DNA of 64,000 nucleotides from Kitasatospora sp052076145 (GCF_052076145.1 NZ_CP197246.1:2356001-2420000), one strand, 5' to 3'; positions 43,561 to 52,472 are shown, numbered from the stretch's first letter. Numbers and translations are program-made. Notes: a model not told the origin generated them from the letters alone.

Positions 43561-44328
43561 ATGGCGTCCTTCCCCGCAGTCCTCCAGTCCGAGTGGACGA
43601 AGGTCCGCAGCGTCCGCTCCACGATCTGGACGCTCGCCCTCACCTTCGTGGTGACGCTCGGCCTCGGCGCCCTGCTCTCGCTGCTGACCAACAACAACTT
43701 CAAGGACTTCGCCGGCGACCGCGCGACGCCGTTCGACGCGACCGGCACGGCCTTCTCCGGCATCATGCTCGGCGAGCTGGCCATCATCGTCTTCGGCGTG
43801 CTGGCGGTCGGCAACGAGTACAGCACCGGCATGATCCGGGTCTCGCTCGCCGCCGTCCCGCAGCGCACCACCCTGCTCGCGGGCAAGGCCGTCGTGCTCG
43901 GCGCGCTGGCGCTGGCCGTCTCGCTGGTGACCGCGTTCGTGACGTTCTTCGTCGGCCAGTCGCTGCTCGGCGACCACTCCACCACCATCGGCTCGCCGAA
44001 CGTCCTGCGGGCGGTCTTCGGAGCCGCGCTCTACCTGACCCTGCTCTGCCTCTTCTCGGCGGGCGTGACGGCGATGCTGCACAACCAGACGCTCGCGCTC
44101 GGCGTGCTCGTCCCGTTCTTCTTCCTGCTCTCGCCGATCCTCTCGGCGGTGCCGAAGGTCAAGACCCTGGCCCACTACTTCCCCGACTACGCCGGCTCCC
44201 GGATGCTCCTCGTCTACGAGCAGTCCAACCAGCCGTACGGCCCCTGGCAGGGCCTCCTCATCTGCCTCGCCTGGACGCTGGCCGCCCTCGCGGGCGGAGC
44301 AGCCATCCTGCGCAAGCGCGACGCCTAG
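43561..44328 (+). CDS. ABC transporter permease (ABC-2 type)
   Basis: 255 residues with six hydrophobic segments (TIWTLALTFVVTLGLGALLS, ..., LLICLAWTLAALAGGAAIL). Begins ASFPAVLQSEWTKVRS, the amphipathic N-terminal helix common to streptomycete ABC-2 permeases. Membrane partner of the preceding ATPase. Confidence 0.92.
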   Translation: MASFPAVLQSEWTKVRSVRSTIWTLALTFVVTLGLGALLSLLTNNNFKDFAGDRATPFDATGTAFSGIMLGELAIIVFGVLAVGNEYSTGMIRVSLAAVPQRTTLLAGKAVVLGALALAVSLVTAFVTFFVGQSLLGDHSTTIGSPNVLRAVFGAALYLTLLCLFSAGVTAMLHNQTLALGVLVPFFFLLSPILSAVPKVKTLAHYFPDYAGSRMLLVYEQSNQPYGPWQGLLICLAWTLAALAGGAAILRKRDA

Positions 44329-44340
44329 ACCCAGCGGGCG

Positions 44341-44682
44341 TCAGTAGCGCGGTGCGCCGCGCCCCCGCTGGATGTTCGAGCCACGGCGCTCCCGCGCCGC
44401 CCAGCAGGCGCGGTGCCAGTGCCGCCGGTCGTCGACGCCCGCGCCGTGGCTGGGCCAGGCGACGAGGTGGCCGACGCCGGGCGGGATCTCCTGGTCGCAG
44501 CCGGGGCAGCGGTAGTGGCGGCCCCCGGTGCCGGCCACCGTCTGGACGACCCACTCCTCGCCCCGGTAGTCCTCCGTCCGCCGCAGCGACCCGCCCAGCG
44601 GCGTGGTCGGGCTCTCCCGCTGGTCGGCGCTGCTGCCTCGATCCGGGCTCTGGTTACGGCTCTGGTTACGGCGGGGCGACAC
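44341..44682 (-). CDS. Small Zn-binding protein, often labelled ATP/GTP-binding protein
   Basis: 113 residues. The N-terminal part is basic and disordered with a short NQSRNQS repeat; the C-terminal half has CPGCDQEIPPGVGH, then RRHWHRACW, a likely zinc site (two Cys, His, His/Cys). No nucleotide-binding loop is visible, so the ATP/GTP label common in databases is not supported. GTG with AAAGG. Conserved next to the ABC and LLM genes as I recall. Confidence 0.75.
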   Translation of the reverse strand: MSPRRNQSRNQSPDRGSSADQRESPTTPLGGSLRRTEDYRGEEWVVQTVAGTGGRHYRCPGCDQEIPPGVGHLVAWPSHGAGVDDRRHWHRACWAARERRGSNIQRGRGAPRY

Positions 44683-44907
44683 GTCAACTACCTTTCGGCG
44701 GGCGGGCGGTCTCCTCAGGGTACGGCGCGTACAGTCGGAACCGGTGCCGCTACCACAGGTGTGCCGAGGGGTCGGTGGTTTCCCCCGAGATCCACCCGAT
44801 CTTCGACGAGTTTCGGCAATCCGCGTGCCATTGGCACATGACATCGGTTACTCACGAGGTGACAAGGCGGGGCTCGCAGACCCTGCGGCACCCGAGGAGG
44901 CCACCCG

Positions 44908-46137
44908 ATGACCAAGACCAGCCCCCCGCCCGGCACCCAACTGCCGGTCGGAGCTGCCCGCAGAACCTCCCCCGAACCCCTCGTCGGCCGGCCCTCGGCC
45001 ACCGACACGATCCGGGTCGGGGCCTTCCTGCTGTCCGCCCAGTTCCCCGGGCAGAGCCACGCCGAGGCCCTGGAGCGCACCGTCGGGGCCGCCGACACGG
45101 CCGAACGCTCCGGCCTGGACAGCGTCTGGCTCGCGGAGCACCACTTCGTCCCGTACGGGGTCTGCCCCAACGCCGCGACGCTCGCCGCACTGCTGCTCGG
45201 CCGCACCCGGCGGATCGGCGTCGGCACGGCGGTGAGCGTGCTCTCCAGCGCGCACCCCGTCACCCTCGGCGAGCAGGCCGCGCTGCTGCACCTGACCTCG
45301 GGCGGCCGGTTCACCCTCGGCGTCGGCCGGGGCGGGCCGTGGGTCGACCTCGCGGTGTTCGGCGGCGGGGCGGCCGCGTACGACGAGGGCTTCCCCGAGC
45401 GGCTCGACCTGCTGCTGCGCTGGCTGCGCGGCTCCCGGGTCGGCGCCCAGGGCCCACAGTTCAGCTTCCCCGAGGTCGCCGTGGTGCCGAGGGCCACCGA
45501 ACCCGCCCGGCGCAGCGACCTGACCGGCTGGCTCGGCCTGGAGCGCGAGCCCGGCACCACCCTGCGCTTCCCCCGCCAGCGGCGGGACGACTCCCCGCAG
45601 CCCGACCGGGGCGGCCCGCCGATGGTCGTCGCCTGCACCTCCCCCGGCGGCGTGCGGCTGGCCGCCGAGCGCGGCCTCCCGATGCTGCTCGGCATGCACT
45701 CGGGGGACGAGGACAAACAGCAGATGCTGGCCGCCTACCGCACCGCCTGGCGGGCCTGCGGGCGCGGCGAGGAGCAGCTCGCGCAGACCGAGCGGCTGCA
45801 CGTCGCCGCCGGGGTGGCCCAGGTGGAGGACTGCCGGTCGGACGCGCGCTCGGCGCTGCTGCGGGCGATGCCGGGCTGGTTCGAGTACGGGCTCGGCGCC
45901 CACCGCACGGTCGACGGCCGGGAGCGGCGGATGCGCGACCCGCACGAGTACACCGAGCTGCTCTGCGACCTGCACCCCGTCGGCACCCCGAAGCAGTGCG
46001 CCGACCGCCTGCTGGCCACCGCCGAGCGGACCGGCATCCGCCGGTTCGCGCTGCTCCCCGAGGGCTCCGGCGACCACGCGACGACGATGCACAACATCGC
46101 CCGGCTCGGCGGCGAGGTGCTCCCCCAGCTGTCCTGA
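44908..46137 (+). CDS. LLM-class flavin-dependent monooxygenase
   Basis: 409 residues, bacterial-luciferase-like TIM barrel using FMNH2 or F420. DSVWLAEHHF, RIGVGTAVSVLSSAHPVTLGEQAALLHLTSGGRF, GVGRGGPW, and GTPKQCADRLL are family hallmarks. The N-terminal 35 residues are non-conserved. ATG with GGAGG. Substrate unknown. The stop lies inside a 14-bp tandem repeat. Confidence 0.9.
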   Translation: MTKTSPPPGTQLPVGAARRTSPEPLVGRPSATDTIRVGAFLLSAQFPGQSHAEALERTVGAADTAERSGLDSVWLAEHHFVPYGVCPNAATLAALLLGRTRRIGVGTAVSVLSSAHPVTLGEQAALLHLTSGGRFTLGVGRGGPWVDLAVFGGGAAAYDEGFPERLDLLLRWLRGSRVGAQGPQFSFPEVAVVPRATEPARRSDLTGWLGLEREPGTTLRFPRQRRDDSPQPDRGGPPMVVACTSPGGVRLAAERGLPMLLGMHSGDEDKQQMLAAYRTAWRACGRGEEQLAQTERLHVAAGVAQVEDCRSDARSALLRAMPGWFEYGLGAHRTVDGRERRMRDPHEYTELLCDLHPVGTPKQCADRLLATAERTGIRRFALLPEGSGDHATTMHNIARLGGEVLPQLS

Positions 46138-46167
46138 CGCAGCTCTCCTGACACAGCTCTCCTGACA
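46126..46167 (+). repeat. Three tandem 14-bp repeats over a stop codon
   Basis: CAGCTGTCCTGACG, then CAGCTCTCCTGACA twice. The first copy supplies the stop of the monooxygenase gene; because 14 is not a multiple of three, the three copies put TGA in all three frames. Confidence 0.85.
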
Positions 46168-46172
46168 CACAG

Positions 46173-46208
46173 CCAGGGGCGCGGGGCTTGTGAGCCCCGC
46201 GCCCCTGG
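46173..46208. terminator. Bidirectional terminator, LLM / SCO5389-family gene
   Basis: CCAGGGGCGCGGGGCT and its complement, a 16-bp perfect stem with a 4-nt loop, between convergent genes. The GGGGCGCGGGG core matches the dispersed repeat family. Confidence 0.85.
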
Positions 46209-46224
46209 ACCGTACGTGGCTGCG

Positions 46225-46617
46225 TCAGCAGTCCCGCAGCTCGTCCGACTGGTTCAGCAGCTGGGCCCGGACGGACGTGAAGCGGCGGTAGTGGTCGTCG
46301 GTCACCTCGGAGGGCGTGAACACGGCGACCCGGTGGCAGTTCTGGAACGCCAGCCGGACGCCGAAGTGCCGCTGCAGGGCACCCCGGATCGCGTCGCTGG
46401 CCATCGCGCGCAGCAGCTGGCCACGGGCCTGCTCGCTGGGCGGCGGTACCTGGTTGTCGGCGAAATCGGTGCCGTCGACCTTGAGCTGGGCGACGAGGGA
46501 GCTGACCAGCTCCCAGGCGTAGGGCAGGGAGGTGCGGACGCAGTCGACGAACTCCCTCTCGTCGACCTCTCCTCTCTCGGCCTTCTCCAGCAGGGCCGGT
46601 GAGACGTCGAGCGACAT
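46225..46617 (-). CDS. SCO5389-family protein
   Basis: 130 residues, named only after the S. coelicolor locus; function unknown. Soluble, mostly helical, with ERGEVDEREFVDCVRTSLPYAW at the N-terminus and FQNCHRVAVFTPSEV near the end. ATG with GAGGAG. Single gene ended by the shared terminator. Confidence 0.85.
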   Translation of the reverse strand: MSLDVSPALLEKAERGEVDEREFVDCVRTSLPYAWELVSSLVAQLKVDGTDFADNQVPPPSEQARGQLLRAMASDAIRGALQRHFGVRLAFQNCHRVAVFTPSEVTDDHYRRFTSVRAQLLNQSDELRDC

Positions 46618-47159
46618 GGGTTCTCCTCTCGCGGTCCACCCCGGCGCGGCCCGCCGGGGTGGTCGTGCGGTTCGGTGCGGATGGTGCCGTGCCATGCTCA
46701 AAGCCGTCTTGTGCGGGGCTCTGAGGCTCTGGAATCCGAAGCCTGAACAGTGCCGGCATACGAGTGGTGCGACGCCGTACGAGGTGAAATCCACGACACC
46801 GAGGGTGGGCGGGGCCGTGGTGGAGAGACGCAGGGGAGCTGCCTCGCGGCAGACACGGCGGTGGTCGCGGGTGGAGCGACGACCGCTCACCACAGCGTGA
46901 CAGGCGATCCTCAGCCCGGCTGGAGAATCCCCCGGTTCACACCGGATTCACGGGCCGAACCGCCAGATTGGCCGGATCTCATCGGATCGTTCATCTCAGC
47001 TCCCCATCCCCGTAGGGTGGCACCGCCGCTCCGGCGGGCCGAGGTGCGGCGGGCGGGAGAGCGGGTCACCGTCCACCATGGTTCGCCGCCTCCCCGGGTT
47101 CTTCACCCGGCTGTCGCGGAATCGCATCAACTGGCCCCGGTGGGCTAGCGTGGTCGACC
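46618..47159. other. Divergent region before nucS
   Basis: 542 nt without a supported gene. It must carry promoters for both neighbours. TAGCGT (47146-47151) ends 8 nt before the nucS ATG, pointing to a leaderless nucS transcript. Confidence 0.5.
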
Positions 47160-47819
47160 ATGCGTCTCGTAGTTGCCCGTTGCTCCGTCGACTATGCCGG
47201 TCGGCTCTCCGCCCATCTCCCCTCCGCCACCCGGCTCATCCTGGTGAAGGCCGACGGGAGCGTCAGCATCCACGCCGACGACCGCGCCTACAAGCCGCTC
47301 AACTGGATGTCGCCGCCCTGCACGCTCAAGCAGGCGGACGGCACCTGGACGGTCACCAACAAGGCCGGCGAGAAGCTGATCATCACGCTGGAGGAGGTGC
47401 TGCACGACTCCTCCCACGAGCTCGGGGTCGACCCGGGTCTGGTCAAGGACGGCGTCGAGGCACACCTCCAGGAGCTGCTCGCCGACCGCATGGAGGTGCT
47501 CGGCACCGGCTGGTCGCTGATCCGCCGCGAGTACCCGACCGCGATCGGGCCGGTCGACATCCTCGGCCGGGACGCGGACGGCGCCACCGTCGCCGTGGAG
47601 ATCAAGCGCCGTGGCGAGATCGACGGCGTCGAGCAGCTCACCCGCTACCTCGAACTCCTCAACCGCGACCCGCTGCTGGCCCCGGTCAAGGGCGTCTTCG
47701 CCGCCCAGGAGATCAAGCCGCAGGCGCGCGTCCTCGCCACCGACCGTGGCATCGGCTGCGTCGTCCTCGACTACGACGAGCTGCGCGGCATCGACGACGA
47801 CAAGCTCAAGCTGTTCTAG
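47160..47819 (+). CDS. nucS: Endonuclease NucS/EndoMS (non-canonical mismatch repair)
   Basis: 219 residues. Cleaves both strands at mismatches, replacing MutS/MutL in most actinobacteria. Catalytic carboxylates and lysine of the RecB-like domain are in PVDILG (Asp133) and VEIKRR (Glu147, Lys149). The C-terminus LKLF is the short sliding-clamp binding motif described for this family. The ATG directly follows a -10-like box, so a leaderless message is likely. Convergent with the NTPase gene, 22 nt apart. Confidence 0.95.
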   Translation: MRLVVARCSVDYAGRLSAHLPSATRLILVKADGSVSIHADDRAYKPLNWMSPPCTLKQADGTWTVTNKAGEKLIITLEEVLHDSSHELGVDPGLVKDGVEAHLQELLADRMEVLGTGWSLIRREYPTAIGPVDILGRDADGATVAVEIKRRGEIDGVEQLTRYLELLNRDPLLAPVKGVFAAQEIKPQARVLATDRGIGCVVLDYDELRGIDDDKLKLF

Positions 47820-47841
47820 GCCCGTCCGGCAGCGGCCAGCC

Positions 47842-50040
47842 CTAGGAGGCCGGCGGCGAGGAGGGCGGCTCCGTGGTCGGGGTCGGGTCCGCCGTGGGCG
47901 TCGGCGTGGGTGTCGGGGTCGGTGTCGGGGTGACCGTCGGGGTCGGCTTCGTGGTCGGCGTGTGCGTGGGTGTGGGGGTCGGCCTGGGAGCCGGGGGCTG
48001 CGAGGACTGCACCGGCGGCGTGGACGGCCCGGAGGTCGGCTCGGAGGCCGAGTCCGACGGCGTCGGGCGCCGCGTGGCGGGCCGGGTCGAGGTCGGGTCG
48101 TCGACCGTGGCGCCGTCCGTCGCACTCTCCGAGGCCGAGGCGGACGACGACGGGCCCGGCGCGGGGGCGGACGTGCCGTACGAGGGCGTGGACAGGCCGA
48201 GGCCACTGTCGCCGACGGGCTCCGCACTGCCGCCCGGCCGCACCGGGACGACGCCGCCCTGGGACGGCCCGGCGACGCTCAGACCGACGGCCGTGGCGAG
48301 CACGCCGAGGGCCAGCACGGCCCCTACGGCGGCCAGGGCGGCCTTCCGGCCCCTTACCGGCCCGGGAGTGGCCCGGTAGCGCCACGAGGCCTGCGCGATG
48401 GCCCGTATGACGGGCCGTCGGCCGGCCGGCGGCAGCTCCAGGACGGCGGGGCGGCCCGCGCGGGCACCGGCCAGCTCCAGCATCCGCCGCGCCGCCGCGA
48501 CACCTCGCTCCTCCCCCTCGGCGACCCGCAGGGCGATGGCGGCCTCCAGCTCGGCGGTGGCCGCCTCGGGGTTGCGCAGGCAGAGCGCCAGGACGCCCAG
48601 CTCGTGCCGGAACCACGCCTCGTCGGCGGCCGAGCCGACCGACCGGGCGGCCGCCAGCCCGAGGCGCAGCGTCCGCTCCCAGGCCCCCCAGCGCAGCGAG
48701 AGGGCCAGCGCGGGCGCCGCCGCACGGGCCAGCCGCAGCACGGCGGCCGGGCGCCCGGCGGCCCGGTCGGCGAGCAGCGCACCGACGACGACCTCCGCCT
48801 CCGCCGCGACCTGCTCGATGCCGACCGAGGCGTGGCCGACCCACCAGGAGAGGTGCTGCGCCGCGCCGTACGCGATCTCGCCGGTCGGCCAGTGCGGGGC
48901 GAGGAGTTCGAGGACACCGGCGGTGAGGCGGTGGTGCCCGCCGTCGGAGACGGCGAGGCCGCAGTCGGCGAGCTCCTGGAGGGCGCTCTCGCCGTGGCCG
49001 ACGTCGATCAGCGCGGGCAGGTGCGGGGCCGTGGGGCACTCGCCGCCGAGTGCCAGGGCGAGGCGCAGCACCGCCTGGGCGGGCTCGCTGAGGCCCTCGG
49101 CGAGGCGCCTGGCGGGGGCGGCGCTCTCGGCGACCGTGGGCAGCGGCACGGAGCGGCGCAGCTCGCCCTCCAGCACCGCCGGGTCCTCGGGCATCTCGAT
49201 CTCCCGGGCGAGGCCGAAGACGCTGGTGCGGTCCTCCTGGGCGGCGACGAGGGCGTCCACCGCGATGTCGCGGTGCCGCAGCAGCGCCGCCGCCTGGACG
49301 AAGCGCAGCGGCAGCCCCTCGGACTCGAACCAGAGGTCGACCGCCCAGGCCCGCTCCGCCGGGTCGAGCTGACGGCCCGCCAGGCGGGCGGTCAGGGCGA
49401 GGCAGGCGGGGCGGGAGAGCCCGGCGACCGGGTGGTCCGTCAGCCGGGAGCCGAGCGCGAGCTGCGGGCTGTCGGGGGCGACGGCGAGCAGAAAGACGCA
49501 GCGGGGGGCGGTGGCGAGCAGTTCGTCCAGCTCGGGCCCGACGGGTTCGGTGTCGTCGATGGCGACGACGGCGGCGAGGTCGGCGAGCAGGCCGGGCAGG
49601 TCCTGCCGGTCGGGGCGCAGGCCGGGGGCGTGGTGGGTGGCGGCGAAGAGGTCCTGGAGCAGGTCGGCGGCCGTCCGCCGGTGCCCGCCCAGCCGGACGA
49701 CGCCGTCCCGGGTCAGCTCTCCGGCGGCCTCGGCGACGGCGGTGAGCAGGGCGCTGCGGCCCGATCCGGCCTGCCCGACCAGCCTGACGGAGCGGCCCTC
49801 GGCGAGCAGTCCGAGCACCTGGGCGATGTCGGCCTCACGGTCCAGCAGCGCCGGGGCGCCCGACCTGTACCCGGCCGGTCCGCCGTCCGAACGGCGCGGC
49901 CGGGGCCGCCACTCGTCGGGGCAGGGCCGTGCCTCGGAGCCCTCGGGGCCGCCGACGGCGAGCAGCAGTTCGCCCACGACCGTCTCGCCGGTGCGCGGGC
50001 GAGTGCCCTCCTGCCGGAAGTCCCCGGATGGCTGTCCCAT
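47842..50040 (-). CDS. NTPase with transmembrane segment and TP-rich tail
   Basis: 732 residues. An AAA/NACHT-like ATPase region: Walker A GQAGSGRSA (about residues 90-98), Walker B AAVVAIDD, then a helical repeat-like region to about 560. After a basic linker comes one membrane helix (AALAAVGAVLALGVLATAVGL) and a Ser/Pro/Thr tail ending in (TP)n repeats that probably lies outside the membrane. This suggests a membrane-anchored signalling NTPase with a wall-embedded tail. It is 77 nt downstream of the STAS gene on the same strand, so probably an operon. Function unknown. Confidence 0.8.
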   Translation of the reverse strand: MGQPSGDFRQEGTRPRTGETVVGELLLAVGGPEGSEARPCPDEWRPRPRRSDGGPAGYRSGAPALLDREADIAQVLGLLAEGRSVRLVGQAGSGRSALLTAVAEAAGELTRDGVVRLGGHRRTAADLLQDLFAATHHAPGLRPDRQDLPGLLADLAAVVAIDDTEPVGPELDELLATAPRCVFLLAVAPDSPQLALGSRLTDHPVAGLSRPACLALTARLAGRQLDPAERAWAVDLWFESEGLPLRFVQAAALLRHRDIAVDALVAAQEDRTSVFGLAREIEMPEDPAVLEGELRRSVPLPTVAESAAPARRLAEGLSEPAQAVLRLALALGGECPTAPHLPALIDVGHGESALQELADCGLAVSDGGHHRLTAGVLELLAPHWPTGEIAYGAAQHLSWWVGHASVGIEQVAAEAEVVVGALLADRAAGRPAAVLRLARAAAPALALSLRWGAWERTLRLGLAAARSVGSAADEAWFRHELGVLALCLRNPEAATAELEAAIALRVAEGEERGVAAARRMLELAGARAGRPAVLELPPAGRRPVIRAIAQASWRYRATPGPVRGRKAALAAVGAVLALGVLATAVGLSVAGPSQGGVVPVRPGGSAEPVGDSGLGLSTPSYGTSAPAPGPSSSASASESATDGATVDDPTSTRPATRRPTPSDSASEPTSGPSTPPVQSSQPPAPRPTPTPTHTPTTKPTPTVTPTPTPTPTPTPTADPTPTTEPPSSPPAS

Positions 50041-50117
50041 GGTCCGCTCCGCCCGTGCGTGCGCCGATTCCTGAGCGCAGACTCTCGCACACCCGGGGGA
50101 ACGCCGTGCAGCAGGGG

Positions 50118-50504
50118 TTACCCGGCGACGAGCGGCAGGGTCGTTCCGTATGCGTCCGGCAGGCTCGCGCCGTACGCGTCGGGCAGGCTCGTCCCGTACG
50201 CGTCGGGGACGGTGCCCTCGACGGCGAGGATGCGGTGCAGGCGGGTGGCGACCAGCAGGCGCTGCAGCTGGGCGGGGACGGCCCGCAGGACGAGGCGGCG
50301 GCCGAGGCGGCCGGCCCGGCGGTGGGTGCCCATGATGACGCCGAGGCCGGTGGCGTCCCAGGACTCGAGGGCCGTGAGGTCGAGCACCAGATCGCCCTGG
50401 CCGCCGTCGACGGCGCGGTGCAGCGTGGTGCGCGCGTCGGCGGCGGTGCGCACGTCGAGGCGACCCTGGATGGCCAGACCACCGTGATCGCCGGTGATGC
50501 GCAT
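50118..50504 (-). CDS. STAS-domain protein (anti-sigma-factor-antagonist-like) with octapeptide repeats
   Basis: 128 residues. STAS core (1-98): ITGDHGGLAIQGRLDVRTA, DLVLDLTALESWDATGLG, RRLVLRAVPAQLQRLL. At the position of the regulatory phosphoserine (DSSG in SpoIIAA) this protein has DATG, with Ala51, so kinase switching there is unlikely. Residues 100-123 are three octapeptides of the form PDAYG(T/A)(S/T)L encoded by a 24-bp tandem repeat. ATG with GGAGGAGG. Upstream of the NTPase. It may be a constitutive antagonist or a structural partner. Confidence 0.85.
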   Translation of the reverse strand: MRITGDHGGLAIQGRLDVRTAADARTTLHRAVDGGQGDLVLDLTALESWDATGLGVIMGTHRRAGRLGRRLVLRAVPAQLQRLLVATRLHRILAVEGTVPDAYGTSLPDAYGASLPDAYGTTLPLVAG

Positions 50505-50736
50505 GCTCTCCTCCTCCGCTTGCGGGTGACAGGGGCGGGCGGCCGGGGCTCCGTCCCGGGCGGGCGCGTCCGCGCCGCGCTCCGGGGGCCACACCGGGCG
50601 TCTCCCCCTACGTCTGACGGTGGACCAGCTGTGCAGGTTGCTGTTCCCCGGCAGATCTGAAGCAACTTCACTCGTCCGAGGGAATATACGCAGTCGGTCC
50701 CTGTATCTATGCTCGATTACCGCCCAAATCACCCGT

Positions 50737-50778
50737 CTGCGGGCAGCATCGTGAGCAAGCTCACCAGGCTGCCCGCAG
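50737..50778 (-). terminator. Terminator of the 3-hydroxybutyryl-CoA dehydrogenase gene
   Basis: CTGCGGGCAGC / GCTGCCCGCAG 11-bp stem enclosing a second hairpin (GTGAGC / GCTCAC), 12 nt past the stop. Confidence 0.75.
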
Positions 50779-50790
50779 CGGGCGTGGGGG

Positions 50791-51657
50791 TTACTTCCCG
50801 TACGGGTAGAAGCCCTGCCCGCTCTTCCGGCCGAGGTCGCCCGCGGTGACCATCCGGGCCATGATCTCGGGGGCGGCGAACTTCTCGTCCTGCGTCTCGG
50901 CGTAGATGTTGCGCGCGGCGTGCAGCAGGATGTCGACGCCGGTCAGGTCGGCGGTCTCCAGCGGGCCCATCGGGTGGCCGAAGCCGAGGCGGCAGGCGGT
51001 GTCGATGTCCTCGGCGCTTGCGACGCCGGTCTCGTAGAGCTTGGCGGCCTCGACGACCAGCGCGGTGATCAGGCGGGTGGTGACGAAGCCCGCGACGTCA
51101 CGGTTGACGACCACGACCTCCTTGCCGACGCCCTCGGCGTACGCGCGGACGGTGGCCAGCGTCGCGTCGCTGGTCTTGTAGCCGCGCACCAGCTCGACCA
51201 GCTTCATCAGCGGGACGGGCGAGAAGAAGTGCACGCCGACGACGGACTCGGGCCGCGAAGTGGCGGCGGCGATCCGGGTGATCGGGATGGCGGAGGTGTT
51301 GGAGGCGAGCACCGCGCCGTCCTTGGCCAGCTTGTCGAGCTCGCGGAAGACGCTCTCCTTGACCTCCAGCTGCTCGAAGACCGCCTCGACCACGATGTCG
51401 GCCTCGGCGACGGCGCCCAGGTCGGTGGTGGTGGTGATCCGGCCGAGCGCAGCCTCGGCGTCCTCGGCCGTCAGCCTGCCCTTCGAGACGAACTTCTCGT
51501 ACGACGCCCGGATGCCGTCCAGACCGCGCTGGAGCGCGGCGTCGGTGACGTCGCGCAGGATCACCGGGTGACCGGCCTGCGCCGAGACCTGGGCGATGCC
51601 TGCGCCCATCAGGCCCGCGCCGATCACGGCGATCCGCTGGGTGTTCGAGTTGCTCAT
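50791..51657 (-). CDS. 3-Hydroxybutyryl-CoA dehydrogenase
   Basis: Oxidises or forms (S)-3-hydroxybutyryl-CoA with NAD(P). 288 residues. Rossmann motif GAGLMGAGIA (13-22), VEAVFEQLEVKES, SNTSAIPIT, catalytic GVHFFSP, and C-terminal dimer domain with GFGHPMGPLETADLTG. Next step after the thiolase in the window. The ATG is preceded by GGGAG. Single gene. Confidence 0.95.
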   Translation of the reverse strand: MSNSNTQRIAVIGAGLMGAGIAQVSAQAGHPVILRDVTDAALQRGLDGIRASYEKFVSKGRLTAEDAEAALGRITTTTDLGAVAEADIVVEAVFEQLEVKESVFRELDKLAKDGAVLASNTSAIPITRIAAATSRPESVVGVHFFSPVPLMKLVELVRGYKTSDATLATVRAYAEGVGKEVVVVNRDVAGFVTTRLITALVVEAAKLYETGVASAEDIDTACRLGFGHPMGPLETADLTGVDILLHAARNIYAETQDEKFAAPEIMARMVTAGDLGRKSGQGFYPYGK

Positions 51658-51812
51658 GGCCTTGTCTCCCGTAGCCGTCCTGAAGGCGGCTCAGGGCAGG
51701 GATCACCCCCCGGAGCCGCGCCGCTCACGCGCCGGACTCTAACGCCCAGCAGCGCTCCGTGGTGTGATTGTGCGGTGTGATCTGCGCCCGGCCCTGCCTA
51801 GGCGCAGCCAGC

Positions 51813-52472
51813 TCACTCGTGTGCGACCAGCCCCAGGTCCTGGGCGAGGATCGCGGCCTGGACGCGGCTGCGCAGCTCCAGCTTCGCCAGGATGCGGCTC
51901 ACGTGGGTCTTCGTGGTGGTCTCCGCCATCTCCAGCCGGTCGGCGATCTGACCGTTGCTGAGGCCGGCGCCCAGGCAGGCGAGGACTTCGCGCTCACGGG
52001 GCGTCAGGGCGTCGGCCGCCGCGCGTGCCTTGGGCTGGTCCGGGCGCTCGGGGCGGGCGAAGGTGTTGATCAGGCGCCGGGTGACGGACGGGGCGAGCAT
52101 GCCCTCGCCCCGGGCGACGGTGCGGATGCCCTCGATCAGGGCGTCCGCCTCCAGGTCCTTGAGCAGGAAGCCCGCCGCACCGGCCCGGAGTGCGCCGTAG
52201 ACGTACTCGTCGTGGTCGAAGGTGGTGAGCATCAGCACCTGCGAGGTGCCCTCGGCGACGATCTGCCGGGCCGCCGACACCCCGTCCATCCGGGGCATCT
52301 GAACGTCCATCAGCACCACGTCCGGCTGCAGCTCGGCCGCCAGCCGGACGGCCTGCTCGCCGTCCCCGGCCTCGCCGACCACGTCGAGCCCCGGCTCGGA
52401 CCGCAGGATCATCACCAGCGCGGCCCGCACCGCCGCCTGGTCCTCCGCCACCAGCACCCTGACCGTCGTCAT
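51813..52472 (-). CDS. NarL/LuxR-type response regulator
   Basis: 219 residues. Receiver with Asp56 in VVLMDVQMP and a C-terminal LuxR helix-turn-helix (LTPREREVLACLGAGLSNGQ, IADRLEMAETTTKTHVSRIL). The start overlaps the kinase stop (ATGA), giving coupled translation. Cognate signal unknown. Confidence 0.94.
   Translation of the reverse strand: MTTVRVLVAEDQAAVRAALVMILRSEPGLDVVGEAGDGEQAVRLAAELQPDVVLMDVQMPRMDGVSAARQIVAEGTSQVLMLTTFDHDEYVYGALRAGAAGFLLKDLEADALIEGIRTVARGEGMLAPSVTRRLINTFARPERPDQPKARAAADALTPREREVLACLGAGLSNGQIADRLEMAETTTKTHVSRILAKLELRSRVQAAILAQDLGLVAHE

Noticed and set aside
47865..48000. GTCGGGGTC-type repeats as a regulatory repeat
   Set aside because: They encode the (TP)n tail of the minus-strand NTPase and need no further explanation.
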